11,826 bases of DNA from Verrucomicrobiota bacterium (GCA_018239705.1 JAFEGS010000007.1:1-11826); one strand, 5' to 3'. Positions 1 to 7,746 are shown, counted from the first letter of the stretch. Notes: a model not told the origin generated them from the letters alone. Program-made: numbers and translations.

Positions 1-561
1 ATGATGCTGCAGATCGCCCTGGCTTCGAGGTACACCAAACTGCTTGAGGTAGTCAGGAGAGGCGCACAGCGTATAGCTGGTAGTGGCAATGCGCTTCTGG
101 ACAGCATCGCCTTCCGCCGTCACGCTCATCCCAATCACCACATCTACTGCCTCTCTGTTCACATCAGGTGTGCGCTCGGCAAGCTCGAGGTTGAGCTCAA
201 TGCTTGGGTATTTTTCGAGAAATTCTCTCACGTGCGGGACGATGTAGGAGCGTGCAAAATGCCTGCCACTTATCACCTTTAAGGTGCCGTGAGGGGCTGC
301 TTTGACCTGTGACACGAGGGCTTGAGCCTCTTCCACCTCCTCGAGGATGCGCCTGCATTGCTGGCAGTAGCTTCTCCCTATGTCGGTAAGCTCAATGCGT
401 CGCGTCGTGCGCACCAAAAGCTGCACGCCCAGCTCCTCTTCAAGCCTTGTCAGCTGTTTGCTGATGGCGGCGGCTGAAATACCCTGCTTTTTTGCGACTG
501 CAGCAAGGCTTCCCAGCTCTACTGTCAGCACGAAGGTTTCCATGTGCACGATATCTGGCAT
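1..561 (-). CDS. LysR family transcriptional regulator, N-terminal part (runs off the window)
   Basis: The minus strand reads open from 561 to the window edge (187 codons), so about a third of a usual ~300-residue LysR protein is missing at the C-terminus. Residues ~1-65 form the winged helix-turn-helix: a METFVLTVELGSLAAVA segment, a GISAAAISKQLTRLEEELG recognition region and then LLVRTTRRIELTDIG. A linker helix follows, and from ~95 the start of the type 2 periplasmic-binding-like effector domain, with a CASPDYL segment near the edge. The start at 561 is preferred to the in-frame ATG at 543 because AGGT lies 7-10 bases upstream and the first residues belong to the HTH. It is divergent from the MFS exporter at 655, the classic arrangement for a LysR regulator controlling its neighbour. 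The effector ligand is unknown. Confidence 0.95.
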   Translation of the reverse strand, partial: MPDIVHMETFVLTVELGSLAAVAKKQGISAAAISKQLTRLEEELGVQLLVRTTRRIELTDIGRSYCQQCRRILEEVEEAQALVSQVKAAPHGTLKVISGRHFARSYIVPHVREFLEKYPSIELNLELAERTPDVNREAVDVVIGMSVTAEGDAVQKRIATTSYTLCASPDYLKQFGVPRSQGDLQHH

Positions 562-654
562 TATTAACCTAAACTTAAGAATTCATGACATATAAGCCCA
601 TTATAAAAAACATGGAAATTATGTACAATAGAGGTTTAAACGGAGAAGAAGAGT
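562..654. promoter_or_regulatory. Divergent promoter region between LysR gene and MFS exporter
   Basis: This 93-base AT-rich gap separates two divergent starts and must hold both promoters and probably the LysR operator. For the exporter, TACAAT at 624-629 is a reasonable -10, but the base run at the matching -35 position (TTATAA, 601-606) is poor. An imperfect dyad, CTTAAG at 574-579 and TATAAG at 591-596, could be a LysR site but is short. GGAG at 642-645 is the exporter's ribosome binding site, 9 bases before its ATG. Operator assignment is inference. Confidence 0.45.
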
Positions 655-1836
655 ATGAAGGGACTTTCAATAGCGCTGCTGATTGCGCTCGTAGGTTTTC
701 CACAGATCAGCGAAACGATATACACACCGGCGCTACCCAGCGTAGCGACTGGGCTATCCACGAGTGCCTATATGGTCGAAGCCACGCTTTCGATCTATTT
801 TTTGGGGTTTGCAATTGGGGTCGCTTTGTGGGGTTCTATTTCTGACTGTTGCGGGAGGCGCCCTGCCATGCTCATGGGGCTTCTTACCTATGGGGTGGCG
901 ACGTGGGGCTGTGCAGGTTCGGCCGACATAGAGGCGCTCCTGGCATGGCGCTTTGTGCAGGCTTTTGGGGCAAGCGTTGGGTCGGTACTCACGCAGACCA
1001 TACTGCGCGATGCCTACAGTGGAGCTGAGCGTGCAAAACTCTTTTCTGTGATGTCTGCTGCTTTGGCCTTTTCGCCCGCCATTGGCCCCTTGTTAGGGGG
1101 AGCGGTCAGCGAGCTTTTTGGCTGGAGGGCCAACTTTTTGCTGCTCTGCCTCTTTGCGGTCGTGCTGAGTATCTGGACCTTTTTGGCTCTCGTGGAAACG
1201 AGGCCTCACACTATCCAACGTGCGAAAACAGGCCCTCTCTTTATGTGCATGGTACAATCCAGAGCGCTGTGGGGCCATATTCTGTTGATCGGCTGCACCA
1301 ATGGCATTATATTCAGCTTCTACCAAGAGGCTCCCTTTATATTCATCGATCATCTTGGCCTGCTGCCTAGCCATTATGGGCTCTTTGGGCTCTTGATTGC
1401 AGCTGCTACTATTATTGCAGCTCGCGTATCGTATCGTCAAAGCGGCATCTTGTCTGCCCAGAAGATCATCCAGTGCGGCATATGCGCTGTATTGGCAGGA
1501 AGTCTCTTCTTCACGCTGACAGTTCTGTCTGGAATGCTTGAAGTGGCACTCATGGGCATCTTTTTGGCCGCACTTTCGCTCTTGTTGGTCTTTTTCGGCA
1601 TTGGGCTCATCATCCCAAATAGCTTGAGCCAGGCCTTAAAGCCTTATCAAGCGACTGCCGGGACGGCAGGATCCATTTTTGGAGGCTGTTACTACTGTTT
1701 GATAGCGGGCTTCACCTGGACTATGGGTGCATTGCACGATGGAACGGCGCTGCCACTACCGCTCTATATGGCGCTCTTGGGTGTGTTGCTGCTGTTGGGA
1801 GGCAGACTCGCGTTTCAGGCTCGATCTCTTGCATAA
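655..1836 (+). CDS. MFS multidrug exporter, Bcr/CflA (DHA1) type
   Basis: A 393-residue, very hydrophobic protein with about twelve predicted membrane segments, the usual length for Bcr/CflA drug:proton antiporters of the inner membrane. Seen in order: the TIYTPALP segment ending TM1 (~21-28), the MFS motif A loop between TM2 and TM3 (GSISDCCGRRP, ~60-70), RFVQAFGAS at the start of TM4 (~99-107), and an antiporter motif C-like AFSPAIGPLLGG in TM5 (~138-149) followed by GWRANF. These match the DHA1 drug-efflux group; the actual substrate cannot be read from sequence. The start has a purine-rich SD (GGAGAAGAAGAG) just upstream. The gene is transcribed away from the LysR regulator and converges on the ankyrin operon, with 47 bases between stops. 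Confidence 0.95.
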   Translation: MKGLSIALLIALVGFPQISETIYTPALPSVATGLSTSAYMVEATLSIYFLGFAIGVALWGSISDCCGRRPAMLMGLLTYGVATWGCAGSADIEALLAWRFVQAFGASVGSVLTQTILRDAYSGAERAKLFSVMSAALAFSPAIGPLLGGAVSELFGWRANFLLLCLFAVVLSIWTFLALVETRPHTIQRAKTGPLFMCMVQSRALWGHILLIGCTNGIIFSFYQEAPFIFIDHLGLLPSHYGLFGLLIAAATIIAARVSYRQSGILSAQKIIQCGICAVLAGSLFFTLTVLSGMLEVALMGIFLAALSLLLVFFGIGLIIPNSLSQALKPYQATAGTAGSIFGGCYYCLIAGFTWTMGALHDGTALPLPLYMALLGVLLLLGGRLAFQARSLA

Positions 1837-1845
1837 TCACCCTTT

Positions 1846-1869
1846 CGTGCGCGTGCCCGTGCCCGGGAG
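1846..1869. repeat. CGTGCC-type hexamer tract between convergent genes
   Basis: In the 47-base gap between the convergent exporter and ankyrin stops, the plus strand reads CGTGCG, CGTGCC, CGTGCC, CGGGAG: four 6-base units, the middle two identical. A longer tract of the same unit occurs at 10084-10119, so this is a dispersed repeat family. I see no stem followed by a T-run, so I do not call a terminator. Confidence 0.7.
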
Positions 1870-1883
1870 GTCGATAAAATAGG

Positions 1884-3926
1884 TCAACTCCCATTACCTT
1901 TACCCGCGCCGCTCCCACGATTGAGAAAGAAGTCCTTCGTTGTTGGAGAGGACAGGCTTCTTTTAGGTGAGACAAGGCTGCTATTCGTACGAGGAAGAGG
2001 TAGAGAGATCTTACTCCCTCCTGTGTTCATTTTCGGCTCGATGCTTTCCAAGAACTCTTTTCCACTCTTCGAGCGAAAGTACTCGCATGCTACTACCTTC
2101 TGCCAAAGCTGTGCTTCATTCTCTTGCAGCTTTTTCTCAACAAGTTTCTTCGCTGCGTTCTGTAGTTCATTGGTAGATATTTTTTTATTTAATAGGAAGA
2201 TGTCGACGAGGGCCAGCAGTGTATCAAACGACGCTTTACTACTCGGTGATATCCATATATCTCGTCTTCTGAGCATGTGGCAAAGAGAGATGCACTCATC
2301 CAGAGCAAAAAGAAGGGCAGACTGGCAATTGGGAGCATGAATGCTCGCACCCTTGTCCAAAAGCAGCTTGACCAGGGCAGGGCTACTCAGGCGCCAATTT
2401 TCCAGATCGGTCTCTGTAAGGTCAGGAATGAGCAATCTGGGGTTAATCAGGAAATGAAGGGCGGTATATTTCACAAGACCCAAGTTTGTTGCTGTATCAA
2501 GACTTTCAGGTTTAAGAAATTGGGTATAAAAGCAGGAATAATGTTTAAAATCTTCCAGGCACAGCATAAGCTTTTCGTGGGAGCAGAGAGCTGCTGCCAA
2601 ATGCAGGGGCGTATAGCTGAAAGGGACATTTTTCAGGGTAAAGGTGGAATAGGCTAACTGGCTTGCATTGCACTTAAGAAGGTATTTTACAACGTCGGCT
2701 CCTTGCGATCGCATTGCTATATGCAAGAGCGTGAGACCGAGCACCTTATGGGGCACATTAATGTCAAATGTTGAGCCTTTCAGTTTTTCATACTCTGTTT
2801 TTATAGAAGGGAGCCCGCCCTTCTCAACGGCATGCCAGATATCGGCAAAAGTATCTGTTGCTTTTTTCTTCTCTTGCCGCACCTCAGTATAGCTGTCAAG
2901 GCTCTCAAGGTCCTTCTCATAGCTTTCTGACTGGAGGACAAGTTGACAATAGCGACTTTCATACTCTTGTATGTACCCATCCCAAACTTTTTGCTGGCTT
3001 CTCAAATTTTTTATAGCTTCTTCTAGCTCTTCTCGATTATACTTGAGCTTTGTAGTACAGGGTGCAATGCTCAGACACCTCTCTAAAAAGCTAAGTTCCA
3101 TCTTATTAGAAAAATCTTTACTTGAGCAAATAAAGTCCGGCTCAAATTGAAAGAAGAGGCTGCAGATTTTTTTTGCATTTTCAACGACGTTAAGCGGCAC
3201 TTTTGAGATACTGAGCGCAGCTCCTCCTTGGGACCTATTAAAATGGCTCTGATATCCGCTAAAGAGGGGATTGCTTTGCTCCATGAGCCCCATTTCATTG
3301 TTGCACTCGACTTGCATCTCTTTAATTTTTTCTACAAACTCTAATTGCTTGCTAAAGCATGAAAACTTCAGCTCATTCATCGGCAGCAGGTTTGCAGTAA
3401 CAGTTTGGCGATTGAGCGCTTTCATTTTAGCTTTAAGTTCGCTGATACTGGCACTGACGACCTCTTCTCCTATATCCCTTTTTGTCGTATTGGTAAAATT
3501 TTTATAATGTCTCTGGCATTGCACCGTACACTCTTCTTCCCGAGTAGCAATAGCATTATTTTGACAGACTTCAAAGTGTGTAAATACGTCAGTGCACATA
3601 ATCTCATAGTCAGCTTGGCTCCTGCGCAAATTGGAGGCTTTGGTCTTCTCGTCCTGGTCAACGCCCTCTAATAGCTTGTTATAAATTTTTATAACGGCTG
3701 TTAAAACCCGTATTGGAATTAAGCTCCCCCACATAATCATTTTCTTTGCATTCTGAATGCCTTCTTGGGTAGCCACTTTATCCTGCTGCGTCTGGATAAA
3801 CCGTTCATTAATGACCTGCGTAGAGACAGTCCTGGCTCCAAACTGCAGCCTCGGGGAGCTATTTGGAGATCCATTTGGTGTCTGTAGTGGTGAATATGCT
3901 GTTGGTGTAACTGCTCCTGTATACAT
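1884..3926 (-). CDS. Ankyrin-repeat / coiled-coil protein, putative host-directed effector (second gene of the pair)
   Basis: A 680-residue protein, paralogous to the gene just upstream (3935-6079). In order: a Ser/Thr/Pro-rich start with five S/T-P dipeptides between residues 7 and 25; a hydrophobic stretch at ~63-86; a long Glu/Lys-rich helical, probably coiled-coil region at ~95-360; ankyrin-like repeats at ~396-545 (LGLTLLHIAM, SYTPLHLAAALC, KYTALHFLIN, PALVKLLLDKGASI); a conserved CQSA.LFA block; a YFRSKSGKEFL block near 616-626; and a Ser/Pro-rich tail with SPKR at 653-656. Ankyrin repeats bind proteins and are common in secreted proteins of intracellular bacteria; no partner or enzymatic domain is visible. 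The start is 8 bases after the upstream stop, with AAGG just before it, so the two genes form an operon. I do not recognise a named family outside the ankyrin repeats. Confidence 0.87.
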   Translation of the reverse strand: MYTGAVTPTAYSPLQTPNGSPNSSPRLQFGARTVSTQVINERFIQTQQDKVATQEGIQNAKKMIMWGSLIPIRVLTAVIKIYNKLLEGVDQDEKTKASNLRRSQADYEIMCTDVFTHFEVCQNNAIATREEECTVQCQRHYKNFTNTTKRDIGEEVVSASISELKAKMKALNRQTVTANLLPMNELKFSCFSKQLEFVEKIKEMQVECNNEMGLMEQSNPLFSGYQSHFNRSQGGAALSISKVPLNVVENAKKICSLFFQFEPDFICSSKDFSNKMELSFLERCLSIAPCTTKLKYNREELEEAIKNLRSQQKVWDGYIQEYESRYCQLVLQSESYEKDLESLDSYTEVRQEKKKATDTFADIWHAVEKGGLPSIKTEYEKLKGSTFDINVPHKVLGLTLLHIAMRSQGADVVKYLLKCNASQLAYSTFTLKNVPFSYTPLHLAAALCSHEKLMLCLEDFKHYSCFYTQFLKPESLDTATNLGLVKYTALHFLINPRLLIPDLTETDLENWRLSSPALVKLLLDKGASIHAPNCQSALLFALDECISLCHMLRRRDIWISPSSKASFDTLLALVDIFLLNKKISTNELQNAAKKLVEKKLQENEAQLWQKVVACEYFRSKSGKEFLESIEPKMNTGGSKISLPLPRTNSSLVSPKRSLSSPTTKDFFLNRGSGAGKGNGS

Positions 3927-3934
3927 AGAAGACC

Positions 3935-6079
3935 TTATTTGGATGTAGTTATGCTGTGTAGGTTCAGGTTGAATGTACGCTGGGTTCTCGATAGAGGAAT
4001 CGCGTTGGATAGGCTCGCGGGCCTATTGTGATTGGAAGGCAGTCTGGGAAGAGCTGTATGTCCATTGGGAGAGACAGCAGTTTTCGTTTCCGGACCGACA
4101 AGAATCTGCCTCATGCAGTTTTGATAAAAGGCATTCTCTGTGCTCCTATACAGCTCTGTTATGAACTCTTTTCCGCTGCTTGTACGAAAATAGGAACATT
4201 TGAGGATCTTTTCGAGAAGATGCACCTCTCTACTATCTACGTGCTCCGGAGCACACTTTTGAACCACGTTTGTAGTAGCTTGTTGCAGCTCTTCGCTTGA
4301 CAGGTCGCCATCTAAAAAAATCTCTACTATTGATGCGCGCGTAGCAAGCTCTTCTTTTACTTTAGAAATGATGGCCAAATTTTTCGTTTTTATCTCGACG
4401 AGGCGAGAGAGTAGCGTCTCAACAGCAAAGAGAAAAGCAGACTGGCAGCCTTCCACACAGATAGAGGCCCCTTTTTTTAGAAGCTTGTGTATCATCGTAG
4501 GCGCATGCTTCATCCAGTCTTCTCGATGCTTTTTTGATAGCTTGGGAATAAGCAGTTTTGGCTCGATGATCAAATGGAGTAAAACATAGCGCTTTGAAAT
4601 ACCACTCGAGCGGGTGGGTCTATCTATATCTTCTTTTTTAATAAAGGATGAAACAATAAAAAACCGGCTCAGCGGAAGCTGATGATCTTGCATGCACAGC
4701 GTAAATACCTCTTCATTACAGAGCGCCGCAGCAAGGTGTAATGGGGTGTATGATATATCCCCCTGCTGCATCTCTGAATAGATACATTGATTTGCCTTTT
4801 GCTCAAAAAGATAGGAGACTAGGCTCGGGTCGCCGCGCTCAACAGCAAAATGGAGCAGTGTCCAGCCTATGAGTTCTTGCTTTGAAGAGATGGTAAATTT
4901 TGAATCCTTTTTTGCCAGCTCCATATGCATTTTTATATCAGCTAGAGAGCCCCTTCTGCATGCATCCCAGATATCCTGGTAGCTGTTTTCTTCAAGGCTG
5001 CTTCGCTCTTCCATAGATTCGCTATAGCGATCGATACTCTTGAGTGTTCTCAGATGGCCTTCTGAAATATCAACAAATTTCTGAGCAAGATCGGTGAGGC
5101 TATTTGACTGGTTGTCCCACACTGCTAGCTCGCGCTTAAGCTCAGCTATAATGCCTGTAAAGCTGGTCGAGCTACACTCTCTTTCAGACTTGCCGTTTGG
5201 AATAGAAATAGCACTCCCGTTGCTGCCCTCCAAAAAGCCCAGCTCAATCTTGTTGGTAAATTCATTGCTCTCGCAAATAATTTTCGGATGAAACTGGAAG
5301 TAGGACTTGGCTACACTCAGTGCCTGTTCAATCACTGCATCGGGAATTTCATTTTCCGCCTGCAACGCCCCTTTATACCGGACGTTATTAAAATATTCTT
5401 TAAATTCGACAAATAGGGGGTTTTCATCGGTGGCTGCGTGCATTGCTTTTGAAAATTCGACGTAAAGATTTTTTGTCTTTTGCAGTATGCGTATCTGGTT
5501 TTCTATTGCTTGGTGTCTTAATTCAATGATGTCGAGGATATTTTCAGTAATCGTTTGTCGACCAAGTTTTTTCTGTTCATTTCGAAGAGATTTAATTTTT
5601 TTTTCAAATTTCGGTATACTCTGGTCTATCGTCATCATTTTATTGTCAATAAACGTTTTAAATTGACGCTTACATTCAGCATCGAATTCATCTCCACGAA
5701 CTGCCAATACATCTTCTTGATACCCTTTAAACTCTTTAAATATATTTGAGAGCATTTCGTCATAATCAGATTGCGCCTGCTTCAGCATTTTTTCTACATT
5801 TTTTTTGTCTAATGCCTTTGCCAGTCCGCGAAAAATATCGATGAGCTTTGGTAGTATTATGAGGGGAACAGAGCAGATCCATCTACTTTTTTTCATTATG
5901 AGCTGGAGCTGTTCTTGCGTTTGATTGTTATGATTTACGGTCTGTGTAAATGTTCTATCGATGAGAGTAGAGATCGATAGCACTGCCATGCCGGTTGTCA
6001 TTTGCTGGTCGTCGTGCGATTCTTCGCATTGGCTTGTCTGTTCTGAGTTAGAGGGAGAGCTGCGTTCAATAGTATACAT
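3935..6079 (-). CDS. Ankyrin-repeat / coiled-coil protein, putative host-directed effector (first gene of the pair)
   Basis: A 714-residue protein with the same architecture as its downstream paralogue: Ser/Gln-rich start, hydrophobic segment at ~67-90 (WICSVPLIILPKLIDIF), Glu/Lys-rich helices at ~92-215 and ~300-360, ankyrin-like repeats at ~404-555 (GWTLLHFAVERGDPSLVSYL, SYTPLHLAAALC, HKLLKKGASI), the CQSA.LFA block (~545-552), YFRTSSGKEFI (~630-640) and an unstructured tail. The pair share SYTPLHLAAALC exactly, the first residues MYT, and the order of all blocks, but little elsewhere, so the duplication is old. The hydrophobic segment could insert in a membrane or act as a chaperone-binding region; this is inference. 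The start has AGGA about 4 bases upstream, inside the tip of the inverted repeat at 6080-6304. It lies 254 bases downstream of the Cdc20-like gene's stop. Confidence 0.87.
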   Translation of the reverse strand: MYTIERSSPSNSEQTSQCEESHDDQQMTTGMAVLSISTLIDRTFTQTVNHNNQTQEQLQLIMKKSRWICSVPLIILPKLIDIFRGLAKALDKKNVEKMLKQAQSDYDEMLSNIFKEFKGYQEDVLAVRGDEFDAECKRQFKTFIDNKMMTIDQSIPKFEKKIKSLRNEQKKLGRQTITENILDIIELRHQAIENQIRILQKTKNLYVEFSKAMHAATDENPLFVEFKEYFNNVRYKGALQAENEIPDAVIEQALSVAKSYFQFHPKIICESNEFTNKIELGFLEGSNGSAISIPNGKSERECSSTSFTGIIAELKRELAVWDNQSNSLTDLAQKFVDISEGHLRTLKSIDRYSESMEERSSLEENSYQDIWDACRRGSLADIKMHMELAKKDSKFTISSKQELIGWTLLHFAVERGDPSLVSYLFEQKANQCIYSEMQQGDISYTPLHLAAALCNEEVFTLCMQDHQLPLSRFFIVSSFIKKEDIDRPTRSSGISKRYVLLHLIIEPKLLIPKLSKKHREDWMKHAPTMIHKLLKKGASICVEGCQSAFLFAVETLLSRLVEIKTKNLAIISKVKEELATRASIVEIFLDGDLSSEELQQATTNVVQKCAPEHVDSREVHLLEKILKCSYFRTSSGKEFITELYRSTENAFYQNCMRQILVGPETKTAVSPNGHTALPRLPSNHNRPASLSNAIPLSRTQRTFNLNLHSITTSK

Positions 6080-6304
6080 AAATCCTCGCGCTGTGTAGCG
6101 GTAGGTTGGTAGAAAAGAGCGAAATAGCCTATTTTGGAGTGCGGTGGCTTGCCACCGCTTTCTTAAGCGCCGGCTTGCCGACGCTCACGTTTGGCCTCGG
6201 CAAGCCGAGGCCTGTGAAAGCGGTGGCAAGCCACCGCACTCCAAAAAAAAGTCTGTACGGGTTTCTCTCTGTTCTACCAGCCTACCGGTGTAGCTCGAGG
6301 ATTT
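6080..6304. repeat. Nested inverted-repeat element (MITE-like), 225 bp
   Basis: This fills almost the whole gap between the Cdc20-like stop and the ankyrin start. The tips are AAATCCTCG (6080-6088) and CGAGGATTT (6296-6304). Next come imperfect outer arms: GGTAGGTTGGTAGAA (6100-6114) faces TTCTACCAGCCTACC (6272-6286). Inside are perfect 31-bp arms, 6132-6162 and 6216-6246, both ending in TTTTGGAG/CTCCAAAA. Each arm is itself a palindrome (GCGGTGGC-TT-GCCACCGC), and two more palindromes lie between them (6168-6186 and 6193-6212), all built on a GGC-TT/AA-GCC centre. No transposase is inside. No T-run follows the minus-strand stem, so it is not a standard terminator, though its transcript would fold strongly. 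The left tip contains the ribosome binding site of the ankyrin gene. Confidence 0.9.
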
Positions 6305-6333
6305 TGCATATGAGGCCTGTTTATGTCTATGAA

Positions 6334-7686
6334 CTACCGAATATTTGTATGGTACTTTTGCCAAGGAGTGTTTTGGCGTACCTCTTCGACCTTTTCTGGC
6401 TGCTTTACAAGCGACCAGAACTTCACCGTCTGGTCTTCGCTTCCTGTGATCAGCTCAGTTCTATCTGCATTTAATGAAGAATGAAGCACGCGGCCTTTAT
6501 GGCTATCCGGAAGAGGAGAGAGATAGCAAAACTTGCCATTCCTATAGTTCCACAGCGCTGAGCTGTTACCCTGATATCCATGACATGATATGAGCTTATT
6601 GTTTTCTGCAATTGGATGGATAGCGGTGAATTGGCTGGACACCTTGTCACTTGATGCCAGTACCTTGCCGAGAGGGACTGATAGAGCTCTGATCGTAGGA
6701 TCAGCCGATCCTCCGCCGGCAAAAAGCACTCCTCTCTCCCACGGTGACCAGGCAAGAGCTTTTACAGCAGCTTTAAAACAGGAAAATGTAGCGTAGGGCT
6801 TGGAGCCATTCGCAAGGTCATAGATCATCACCTTGTCGTTGTTCGTCCCCACTGCCAATTTTCTCTCATCTGGTGAAAGAGCCATGCTGCAGATTGCCCC
6901 TTTTTTTGATCCAACGGCCATCTCCTGGTCTGTTCGTAGATCCATTTTTACAATGTTGTACGACCTATCACCATAATAGACAAGGTTAGGATCTAATCCG
7001 CTTGACGCGCTCGAAATCCATCCTTTGGTAAAGCCTTCCTTTTTCATGATTTGCTGGGCCGTGGTATGGATGATCCCGTACGATCCATCTGTAAGCCCTG
7101 TAAAGATCTGATCAGTCTGAGCTATCCAATGGACACAAGAGACTTCATCGTTAAATGGGAGGAACGTTGTTATCGGCATGTTGCTCTTCTCGACAGAGGT
7201 AGCGTATACTATTTTTCCAAGTGCAAGTGCTAACGTATTCTTAGATGAAACGTCGAGTACATTGGTATAAAAGTCGGTAGAGATGCCGGGGGCGCCGAGT
7301 GTTCGGTTGCAGGTAAGGCTCACACGGCACTGTTGTAAGTTGTTCTCTATATTTTGAGCCTGCTGCAGTTGATAGGTACGGTCTTGGAGTATATTCTTGA
7401 CAGGATGATTCACGCTGCGGTACTGCAGTATATTCTGACTTTGCTCTCTGCGGGGTTCATTGAAGAAGCCTTCATGGAGTATGTCCAGATGGGACTCTTT
7501 CTGCACTATTGGCTTCCAGTATCCATGGTCAGCTAAATCGAGCCTTTCTATGTTCTCGATCATATTTAGTTGGATGTTTTCTATATTATGTTCGGGAATA
7601 CATCGATCGTTTTTACGGTGTACTATTGAAGTTTGTTGCGGTAATGGATTATTATTAAACAATCTTGCGCGATATGTTGGGTCCAT
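6334..7686 (-). CDS. Cdc20/Cdh1 (Fizzy)-like WD40 protein, putative mimic of the eukaryotic APC/C co-activator
   Basis: A 450-residue protein. Eukaryotic Cdc20/Cdh1 are seven-bladed WD40 proteins that bind the anaphase-promoting complex (APC/C) through an N-terminal C-box (DR[FY]IP) and a C-terminal Ile-Arg, and present substrates for ubiquitination. Seen here: DRCIP at 27-31; NILQYRSVNHP at 85-95, resembling the Cdc20 KILR/Mad2-binding region; LGAPGISTDFYTN at 130-142 then LDVSSKNTLALALG at 144-157, the family signature entering the propeller; MDLRT at 248-252; AAVKALAWSPW at 306-316 with AGGGSADP at 323-330; LISCHGY at 365-371; TGSEDQTVKFW at 414-424; and a terminal NIR. The start at 7686 is chosen for AAGGAG 10 bases upstream; a TTG 23 codons earlier lies inside the CGAC array. 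Most blades have lost the WD dipeptide. Family comparison is from memory, not a search. A generic WD40 protein is the alternative, but the two end motifs argue against it. Confidence 0.85.
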   Translation of the reverse strand: MDPTYRARLFNNNPLPQQTSIVHRKNDRCIPEHNIENIQLNMIENIERLDLADHGYWKPIVQKESHLDILHEGFFNEPRREQSQNILQYRSVNHPVKNILQDRTYQLQQAQNIENNLQQCRVSLTCNRTLGAPGISTDFYTNVLDVSSKNTLALALGKIVYATSVEKSNMPITTFLPFNDEVSCVHWIAQTDQIFTGLTDGSYGIIHTTAQQIMKKEGFTKGWISSASSGLDPNLVYYGDRSYNIVKMDLRTDQEMAVGSKKGAICSMALSPDERKLAVGTNNDKVMIYDLANGSKPYATFSCFKAAVKALAWSPWERGVLFAGGGSADPTIRALSVPLGKVLASSDKVSSQFTAIHPIAENNKLISCHGYQGNSSALWNYRNGKFCYLSPLPDSHKGRVLHSSLNADRTELITGSEDQTVKFWSLVKQPEKVEEVRQNTPWQKYHTNIR

Positions 7687-7696
7687 ATAGGTATTA

Positions 7697-7702
7697 CTCC
7701 TT
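7697..7702 (-). promoter_or_regulatory. Ribosome binding site deciding the start of the Cdc20-like gene
   Basis: The minus strand reads AAGGAG here, 10 bases before the ATG at 7686. It is the only good Shine-Dalgarno near the N-terminus and lies inside the reading frame extended to the TTG at 7755, so it favours the 450-residue product. Confidence 0.75.
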
Positions 7703-7717
7703 AAAAATAATATTATA

Positions 7718-7746
7718 ATTATATCAGAAAAGGGGATTAACGACAA
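7718..7746 (-). promoter_or_regulatory. Sigma-70-type promoter of the Cdc20-like gene, -35 box inside the CGAC array
   Basis: On the minus strand, TTGTCG (7746-7741) is followed after exactly 17 bases by TATAAT (7723-7718), a perfect -10. The expected start of transcription near 7711 leaves a leader of about 24 bases that includes AAGGAG. The -35 matches the consensus at four of six positions and is made by the last unit of the 9-bp repeat array. A second overlapping TATAAT at 7717-7712 has a poorer -35. Confidence 0.65.

Noticed and set aside
1..282. Plus-strand reading frame at the left edge
   Set aside because: It is antisense to a clear LysR effector domain and has no recognisable features or SD.
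1837..1883. Bidirectional terminator between the convergent exporter and ankyrin genes
   Set aside because: The GC-rich hexamers form only short stems and no T-run follows in either direction.
6080..6304. Insertion sequence or simple rho-independent terminator
   Set aside because: There is no transposase and no convincing target duplication, and no T-run follows the stem in the minus direction. It is kept as an inverted-repeat element of unknown role.
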